Below are positions 57,188-64,000 of a DNA stretch of 64,000 bases, one piece after another; the first letter of the stretch is position 1, and each line of letters opens with the position of its first letter. The DNA lies in the NCBI GenBank assembly GCA_002633025.1, contig NMRB01000625.1:121935-185934 (forward strand). The letters are read 5' to 3'. The notes beneath the pieces were generated by a model that searched no databases, was not told the DNA's origin, and saw nothing but the letters and a program-made list of their open reading frames with translations. This DNA comes from Notospermus geniculatus (taxonomy: Eukaryota > Nemertea > Pilidiophora > Heteronemertea > Lineidae). The position numbers and the translations under genes are program-made.

Positions 57188-60100
57188 AGATCGAGTCAAC
57201 CAATGTGGACACCTTTTTCCCACTTGTCTGTCTGTCTCGTACTTCGGCCATTTGTTCCTTTGTCAGGAACACATCATAATTGTCAGAAAGGCGTTCCTTT
57301 GATTTTCCGGATTTCTGTGTAATAAAGAACTTCGTATTATCAGACATGTCAGAATGGAGTCCAAAAAGAAAGAAGATATCAGTTAGTCAGTTCGCAGAAA
57401 GATACAACACGAGAAGTCATCTCTCCAAAATTTCGGGGTCTTCCTCAGGCACTTTCTAGTAAGAGACTAAGAAAACTATTTCCTGTAGTCTCTTACTGGA
57501 AAGTGCTTGAGTAAATGTGCGAAATTTTGGGAGGCGACTTCTTGTAGGCACTGAAAGCTTTATGGGACTTTTTGTGCGGTCAGCCATGGCCATCAGTTAC
57601 TTCAGGAGAAATATCACATTTTCGAAACTTGTTCTGATACTGAGGTTCAGATGAGCAAGGGTACATGTGTACCAAGATTATTATCAATATAAGCCCTGGT
57701 GGTTTCGAAGCATATGCCCTGCAAATGCCATCGCACTCAGACAATCGACACTGCATAGGCCTACATGTATACTATAAGAGCTCATCAGGTGAACAAAAAA
57801 CACAAAGTTCATCAAATGGACTCACAGTGAACTCCTTCCCCCACTCTGGATCTTCCTCCAGTTCCTCGATACCAGTAATATTGGCCTTGTCAGCTGCTGA
57901 ATTAACAGAGCTTTCCGTCTGAAAAAAACCCAAAGTACAGTCAAGATATTCATTGCATACAGCTGTACGTACATGTATGGTACAATCAATCACACCACAA
58001 CAAGCGGGGTCAATTCAAATTCAGATTTTGCACTCCAGAGCATGCAACAGTTACTACAGTAATTCACATTTTAAAATATAGTACAGCAATGAACAAAACA
58101 GTGGTCAAAGAATTCCAATCCAAGGTGGATGCACTAATCTGTCTAATGAGAGAATACACCGAAGGCGACAGTAAACTGAGCACCGAAGGCGACAGTAAAC
58201 TGAGCACTGACATTGACAACCTGTAGGCTGCAAATGTTTTGGAAGTGGAGACATTTGAGCACAGTTCCCTTTCCTCATTTTTTCTGTAACATAATACATT
58301 TCATTTGATTATTATTATATTTTATTTATCAACCAAAAGATGAAATTCACTTACCGGTACGTTTCCGTTTTTTTGTCCTTCAACATTTTCAACTCTGGGC
58401 ACATCCTTCACAACTTCATTAGCAGGCGACACACATGTGATGCTTGACATCTACAAAATAAATATTCAAATTCAAGTGAAATTTTCGTTGGGGTTGTTGA
58501 AAATATATATACATGGATAGGCTTTACAGGCAGACCCCAAATAAGTCTCTTTGCTGTACTAACCCGGCTGATCCACCAAAAATTTTGCTGACCCCTCCCA
58601 GCCCCCCCCCCAAATTTTTGTCATCAATGTGCTACTTCAACTTTTCTTTCATTCTGACAGGGAAACAGACTGAATATTATCCAAATAAAATCTTTTCCGA
58701 CTGACCATCCCACTTTGCAATGCACAGCACCATGTTACCGAAATAGACATATTTCTGGGTCTGGCCAGCAATAAATAGTGGGTCTGCATGAATTTTGCCT
58801 CAAATTAATTACCAGTATTTGTATATTAGGTCATATTCATACCTCGGACTTATTGTTGTTTTCATCGACATCCCACTCAAGTGCAGCAGCAGCGTCACTC
58901 TCAAAGTGAAGATTTCTTCTGGTTGCCTGCAAACAAGAAACCGTGATGCATATATTTTATGTTACTGCACACACTCTAAAACTGAAATGACACAATTTGC
59001 TTCGACAACCATTCCTATCCTAATGTTGTCGGCACTCTAGTTGAAGCCACCCATTTCTATATGGATTCTGATGATTTGAACATTACAAGGTTCTAATGCA
59101 TTATAGATGAGGTGCCAATGTCACAGCAAGTAAACTGGAAACACTGACCTTTATTGGCTCTTGACTGCCCTTGAATACCTCCAAAACATTCTGCAGCCAT
59201 TTCACTTTTGACGGTGTGGGTCGGAGAGCTGACATTTCTGAATCTGAAATAACGAATGAAATCTTAAATTTTGTTTTATGATCATCATCATCGTCACGTC
59301 CCAATGCCTGAAATCAAGTGTTATAGAATGCATTTGTTCTGAAAAATCTACACGAATTTTCATTGTTATTCTATATGACCATGGTAACAAGAATCTACCG
59401 TTAACTCTCCTAAAATATCAAAGATACCACCTAGAAATCAAGAAGTTAACATGTTAAAAAAAGCACTATCAAGGTAACTATTAGGTCACTGATAAATTAT
59501 TGTACAAAAACATACCAGTTGTATTCAATTCCTTCTTGACCAATATATCGTATTTCTGCTGCAGGTCACTGTGCTGTTCCAGCAGATCTTCATACTTTCT
59601 CTGCAGTTCTGCATATGACAACATGTCAGTGCAAGTAGGTGTGTCCTGATCCTGACAGTTGACTGAGTTGTAGCTTGAATAGTCGTAGCTGTAGGACGGC
59701 ATCATGTTTTGTGGTGGTAATGCATATTGTGAGGCGGGTTCATGGTGAGATTCCAGCTGGCTCAAAAAACTGTTCGGTGTGCTGTTAAAAACATTGTATG
59801 GGGTGTCGAGTGTTACTTTACTGTACGGAGTTCCATCATGTGCGTAGTGAGAATTGAAGGTGGCTGCATTGAAACTGTTGTACTGAGGTCTGAATGGCGG
59901 TACACTGGTGGTGGTGGTGGTGGTGGAGGCAGCATTGGTGATGAGAGGAAGAGCTGTGGTGTTGCTGGCAGCAGGTGCAGTTCTGTCACTATTGGCAGGA
60001 ACAGGAGCACTGGTGTTCACAGTCTCATCAACAGCAGCGACAGGCACAGCGTCAGTGGTGCAGGCATCAATGGCAGCGATGGGCGGCACAGTGGTGTTGG

Positions 60101-61719
60101 TGGCATCAGCAACAGGCGCAGTGGTGCAGGCATCAACGGCAGCAATGGGCGGCACAGTGGTGTCGGTGGCATCAGCGACAGGCACAGTGGTGTCAGTGGT
60201 GCAGGCGTCAATGGCAGCGATGGGCGGCACAGTCGTGTTGGTGGCATCAGCAACAGGCGCAGTGGTGCAAGCATCAACGGCAGCAATGGGCGGCACAGTG
60301 ATGTCAGTGGCATCAGCGACAGGTGCAGTGGTGCAGGCATCAACAGTAGTGATGGGTGGCGCAGTGGTGTCGGTAGCATCAGCGACAGGCACAGTGGTGC
60401 AGGCATCAACGGCAGCGATGGGCGGCGCTGTGGTGTTGGTGACAGAAGATACAGCAGTCGTATGGGCGACACACGAATCATCAGACTGCACCTTACTTAT
60501 TTGCTGCAGAACATCCCTTGTCATGGCCTGTGATGCCAGCAACCTCGCCTTCATGTTGTCTGCCTTTGTTTTCTTCAGCTGGAACAAAGGAATACAGTAC
60601 TTAACAGAACAAATAAGTACAAAGAATGATCACTGTTCATTCCCAAATTTGAGAAGTTGGTTGTCTGCATCAAATGATGATTGTCAGTAGGCCTAGACGC
60701 CATGTTCCCGGAACGTCGCGACGCGGCCAATCTGCGAAGCAAACTGATGTCAAATGTGGTGTGATATGGTTATGTAAATAATTTTTCGAGAATGACAAAA
60801 AATGGCCTGTGCTCCACGACTAAGGCGCGTTTGAGGCTGGAACGCATGGGTTATGATGAAGACCATAAAAACTGAAGTATAAAGACGTGGAACTGAATAA
60901 GCAGAGCGTGCAATTATTATTTGCGGGCCTAATTTAAGTTTGGTGTATACGTCACACTACGCCGCCGCCTGGTTGCCCAGGTGCTGACTCAAGCCGAGCG
61001 TGATGGAATCACGACGTCGCCCCTGTTGCGCTTTCTGCACATGCGTATCTTCCCCAAATGTGGACCCAGGCAGGCTCGAACGAACCGTGACTCGGAGCGT
61101 ATATCAAACACACCCGAACCGTGGAGAGGTACACCCCGCCATGGTTCGGGTGTCCACCCATCCCATCATTCTATACCAACCCACTGTAGTATCGACGTTA
61201 CAATTAATCCACACATAGGCCTACTCATATCTCAAGCCGCCCAGAGGCCTGTACCAACAATGACTGGTTCCGATTCCTCTGGATGTTAATCATTCTGGAA
61301 TATTTACTGTAGTGAGCCGTCATTTCATCTTTTCAGGTGAGGCATTGACCAACACACACAGTGTCTGATTTCAAACTATACCTGTTCTTGTTCTGCACTT
61401 TTCAGGTCTTTTTGTTTTCCCTTGCTCTTTTTCTTTGCCTGAAAGTACAACATACAAGTATGGATTATGAACAGTCGTGCAGCCAAAGAATGTATTATGA
61501 TGATGATGATGAAAATGCAAGACTTTTGTCGAAAATCTTGCTTCATAATCATTTCAGTGTGCCTCGCACATACCTGCACTGCCTCGGCTTCTTTAGATTT
61601 TTTCCTCTTTGGTGCAGCTGTCTTCTTTTTCGATACCGGTGCAGGTACGGATATTGATGTGCCTTGATTTTGATTTTGAAATATATTTTGCATATATTCT
61701 TCTAATTCGGGTTTAGATT
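57188..61719 (-). CDS. Eight-exon gene: Lys-rich, repeat-bearing coiled-coil protein with possible BEN-domain start
   Basis: Minus-strand exons 61574-61719, 61382-61438, 59516-60578, 59149-59243, 58843-58926, 58355-58450, 57826-57918 and 57188-57314 all have AG/GT borders. Phases agree at every junction (about 587 codons, both ends missing). In order the protein has a basic nuclear-localisation-like part (KKKTAAPKRKKSK, AKKKSKGKQKDLK) and then a low-complexity region with about six copies of a 22-residue repeat (VDACTTAPVADATDTT.PPIA). A Ser/Tyr/Pro-rich part leads to a coiled coil (YAELQRKYEDLLEQHSDLQQ) and acidic linkers (EELEEDPEWGKEF). The last exon (YDVFLTKEQMAEVRD…GKKVSTLVDSI) resembles the beginning of a BEN domain, a DNA-binding fold often found after coiled coils. 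The rest of that domain is not seen before the CIAO3 fragments. Function unknown; nuclear role inferred. Confidence 0.65.
57413..57542. mobile_element. Fold-back element in an intron of the 57188-61719 gene
   Basis: GAAGTCATCTCTCCAAAATT…AGTAAGAGACTA is matched by complementary TAGTCTCTTACT…AAATTTTGGGAGGCGACTTC. The left arm contains TTTCGGGGTCTTCCTCAGG, a decayed relative of the GACCCC hairpin family. Confidence 0.75.
60000..60450. repeat. 66-bp coding minisatellite
   Basis: Units around GGTGCAGGCATCAACGGCAG, CGATGGGCGGCAC and AGTGGTGTCGGTGGCATCAG recur every 66 bp, some with a 9-12 bp extension, all multiples of three. The frame of the host exon is preserved, so copy number could vary without disrupting the protein. 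The long plus-strand frames here are shadows. Confidence 0.9.
60579..61381. other. Intron sequence
   Basis: Lies between exons of the minus-strand gene. It contains GTCGCGACGCGGCC near 60714 and no repeat or exon that I can support. Confidence 0.5.
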
Positions 61720-62105
61720 CTGAAAAAAAGAAACATTTTATCAATTCTTTGGGGCTCCAGTATTGCAAATCTCCGTGAATTGCACTGACCCACATAACAC
61801 CATGGGCATGATGGGGGCACTTTGATGACCACAGATCCTGTGATTTTAGTTGGGGACCATGTTTACAAATTGGGGAAAATGTGTGCCCAGTTTGAAGGCC
61901 GACTGCTTCGCACTTATCTATCCGTTTGAAACATTTCAACTACTACCATTGAGAAGTCAAGAATTTCTAGTTTTTAAATGTCTAAGCAGTTTGAAAATAG
62001 ACTTAGGGACCTGGCCGCAATCACCATGGAATTCAATCATTTGAGCCTCAAAAGTCTGCAATTTCACGCCAACAGAGTTTTGTCGTGGGCGCCGCTGACG
62101 TGACA
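61720..62105. other. Upstream intron or flank, nothing recognised
   Basis: The frame to the left of the 61574-61719 exon is open for a while, but the TTCAG acceptor at 61720 marks intron sequence. No 5' exon was identified. Confidence 0.4.
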
Positions 62106-62277
62106 TCACTGGAAAAAATCACTGGCTCAAGGACTGGCTCAGCCTTTTGAGCCACCAATTTGAGCCACTTTTGGCTCAGCCTGAGCCAAAAGACCCCCCT
62201 TCAGAGGCCTCAATTGGCTCACCTGTTCAAAAATGGCTCAAAGTGGCTCATCCTGAGCCAAAATTATTTCCAGTGAT
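62106..62277. mobile_element. Fold-back MITE with repeated GGCTCA/TGAGCC boxes
   Basis: Ends CATCACTGGAAAAAAT and ATTATTTCCAGTGATG are inverted. Between them nine or more GGCTCA or TGAGCC boxes occur in both orientations (TTTTGAGCCACCAATTTGAG, TTGGCTCACC, CCTGAGCCAAAA). Confidence 0.7.
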
Positions 62278-63059
62278 GACGTCGTCCTTTGACGCGGTGG
62301 TCCCCAACCAACGTCATGGATCTGTAACCTGCTAACAGTCGTGCTAACATGCAGTCGTATTGTCGGATACCGAGCTGTCTCCAAATCCAAGTTGGCTCTC
62401 TTGTACTTCAGTAGGGGCTCGCTCCTCTAGCAGGGCTGTTGCGTGTTGTCTCACTGAGTGGGGATCAATTTCTATTACAGCTGCCTTTCAAATAGGGAGT
62501 TCAAATTCTACAAATTCTACAGACACCTAAAGGGTGTCTCCAACATTCCTCCCTCACCCGAAAAGCAGCGTGCCCACTCTCGCGGAAAGATGCTGGCGCA
62601 CACAGTACCAAAAGATTAAAATGAAAATAACAGATTAATAAAGTGAGAATAAGAAAGAGGCATCACGTTGACTCCTGAAGCCGAACTGGTGAAAACCTAT
62701 TCTAAGCCGTAAGGAGTAATGCCCCAAACAAAAAAACAATAAAACAAATTTGATTGCAAATGACAACGAATGAGTACATCAGCAAAAATATACGGAACGT
62801 ACACGGTTAATTTTCTGTTTCCCCACATCTCTCCCCCTACCTCAAATCGAAGGAGTAAATGCCTTAACCACGTAAGAAATGAGACTTTACAGTGGGAAAA
62901 AAAATTGTTAAGAACAAACAGATCTCAAAATATATATTCCCGCAATTAGCAGGTTACAAAACGGTAGTAGTCTTGATTTGATACTCTACAATGCCAGTGA
63001 AGGAACTGGTAAAAACCTATTCGGAACCACTGGTTATCAAGAAAAATGACAATGCCATA
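62278..63059. other. Intergenic stretch
   Basis: No gene recognised. TGGTGAAAACCTATTC (62688) and TGGTAAAAACCTATTC (63008) are similar words about 320 bp apart and may be remnants of a repeat. Confidence 0.4.
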
Positions 63060-63971
63060 TTAACATGAAATACCGTACAGTTTCGCTGCATTTCGTGAAT
63101 TCAAAAACAATGCCACTGGAGCTGGAAGTTGGAAGATCTTCGAGACACACTGCAACAAGCTGGAAAATGCATGATGTGGTGTACTGTTCTTAGGTAAATA
63201 TGGCGCATCTGATTCCAAAACGAAGCGATCCAGCGGAATATCTGCACAAACTAATTGTAAATAGGGCTTGTTGACCAGCAGTGGACCAAGTCCAAGAAAT
63301 ACATTAGGACCAAGGTCCAACCATTCCTTTGCACATGAAGCAGATCCCGAAAAACAATGGACATGAATAGGTAAGTGGGTAAGATTCAAGTTACGAAGAA
63401 CCTCGAGAACGACTCGTGATGCTGATCCATTGCCCTGATCTCGACAATGAAGAATGATCGTCTTCTTACAGGTTTCTGCTAGAGGAAGAACTTTCTCAAG
63501 ATATGCCACTTGTCGATCCTTGAGGCAGTCCAAAGTTGTGCATGGGGTTAAGGAGCCACATTCACAAGTACCGGTCAAATCCACTCCAATCTCTCCAATT
63601 GCTACACAGCGGGGATGGGAAATGAATGGCATGAAAGACCGTGAACTAGCAGACGCGAACCGTGGATGTACTCCAACAGAGAAGTAAAGATGGGGATGAC
63701 GTTTCATCTGACGAATGAGGTCGCTCCATCCTTCTTCAAAAACGTAATTGGCAATACCAGATTCTAAAGTAAAAGTACTTGATTCACTGAGACATGAGGC
63801 CAGACCCCGTCGATACAATTGGTCAAGGTGAAAATGTGTGTCAATGAATTGAAGTGGGGCCGACGATTGTGACGAAGAAGCCACCAAATCCAAATGACGA
63901 AATTCCTCTCTCTTCTGTTCACTTAGCATGGCCAACATACCAGACAGAGTCCTCCAATAAAACAGTGACAC
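63060..63971 (-). CDS. TatD-family metal-dependent nuclease, TATDN2-like, 5' end open
   Basis: TatD proteins are TIM-barrel metal-dependent DNases/RNases. Counting from position 63971 as residue 1, metal-ligand motifs are all present: THFH (H46, H48), GEIGVD (E127), LHCRD (H175), VHCFSGS (H205) and LESDAPYL (D255). FIDTHFHLDQLY and VESD-type spacing are closest to the C-terminal catalytic domain of TATDN2. The frame is open to the window edge and 63971 is a GTG, so the true start is either an in-frame ATG (63938) or lies outside the window, possibly in a longer protein with an N-terminal extension as in TATDN2. The stop is at 63060-63062. Single uninterrupted exon of 303 or more codons. No lesion seen. 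Confidence 0.8.
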   Translation of the reverse strand: MSLFYWRTLSGMLAMLSEQKREEFRHLDLVASSSQSSAPLQFIDTHFHLDQLYRRGLASCLSESSTFTLESGIANYVFEEGWSDLIRQMKRHPHLYFSVGVHPRFASASSRSFMPFISHPRCVAIGEIGVDLTGTCECGSLTPCTTLDCLKDRQVAYLEKVLPLAETCKKTIILHCRDQGNGSASRVVLEVLRNLNLTHLPIHVHCFSGSASCAKEWLDLGPNVFLGLGPLLVNKPYLQLVCADIPLDRFVLESDAPYLPKNSTPHHAFSSLLQCVSKIFQLPAPVALFLNSRNAAKLYGISC

Positions 63972-64000
63972 TCCGCACGATGGAGGAGAGATCGAAAGAG

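Noticed and set aside
57413-57542. Possible hammerhead motif (CTGAGGAAGACCCCGAAA on the minus strand)
   Set aside because: No stem II can form between the two boxes; it looks like a decayed GACCCC-hairpin copy.
59742-60690. Long plus-strand frames of 260 residues, Gly/Ser- and Val/Ala-rich
   Set aside because: They are shadows of the 66-bp coding minisatellite on the minus strand, which has proper splice sites and a coiled coil.
61071-61100. tRNA-like B-box word in GGCTCGAACGAACC
   Set aside because: No matching A box or cloverleaf could be drawn around it.

Overview
The window is animal nuclear DNA. Genes are split by GT-AG introns, intergenic space is long, retrotransposons are of the metazoan LINE type, and the conserved genes (GRWD1, CIAO3, a TATDN2-like gene, a rhodopsin-family receptor) are animal genes. 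The density of small inverted-repeat transposons and the recurrent AGGCCTA and ACATGTACATGT words resemble marine invertebrate genomes (echinoderm, hemichordate or amphioxus type). That placement is an inference; I cannot name a species. Nine isolated N bases (3504, 8147, 17180, 25901, 28110, 46192, 49282, 53416, 55847) behave like contig joins, and several have duplicated sequence beside them.

Layout. 1-16 is a G run. 0.7-8.1 kb is a broken LINE (family A, copy 1) interrupted by a MULE-like element, a 2.9 kb element with long inverted arms and an unidentified 1.4 kb insert. 8.5-11.0 kb is a run of fold-back elements. 11.4-16.4 kb is a second family A LINE split by a 1.6 kb TIR element and ending in a large hairpin made from its own 3' end. 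17.5-23.8 kb is a full-length but decayed LINE of another family (B, minus strand), split by a 1.1 kb TIR element and a hAT-like MITE. 23.8-29.6 kb is mostly MITEs and tandem repeats. 29.6-30.7 kb is an intronless melatonin-receptor-like GPCR, the best intact gene. 31.2-32.8 kb is a nested CpG-rich MITE cluster, and 33-37.3 kb holds further fold-backs and minisatellites. 37.3-45.9 kb has no gene I can support apart from one large fold-back. 46.8-49.6 kb (+) carries GRWD1 exons without the central WD repeats. 51.4-57.0 kb (-) carries CIAO3 exons in two overlapping sets, one damaged. 57.2-61.7 kb (-) is an eight-exon gene for a repeat-rich nuclear protein with a possible BEN-domain start. 63.1-64.0 kb (-) is a TatD-type nuclease gene that runs to the window edge.

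The host genes do not form a functional cluster: ribosome assembly (GRWD1), cytosolic Fe-S protein assembly (CIAO3), a nuclear coiled-coil protein, a metal-dependent nuclease and a receptor. The most unusual content is mobile. It includes 31-56 bp palindromic insertions with 7-bp target duplications (one has its empty site inside the window), a 372 bp element built of nested CACCGGTG-type palindromes, and a hammerhead-like motif on the arms of the 2.9 kb element. The CIAO3 and GRWD1 loci look altered by unmerged haplotypes or by real rearrangement; long reads would decide.
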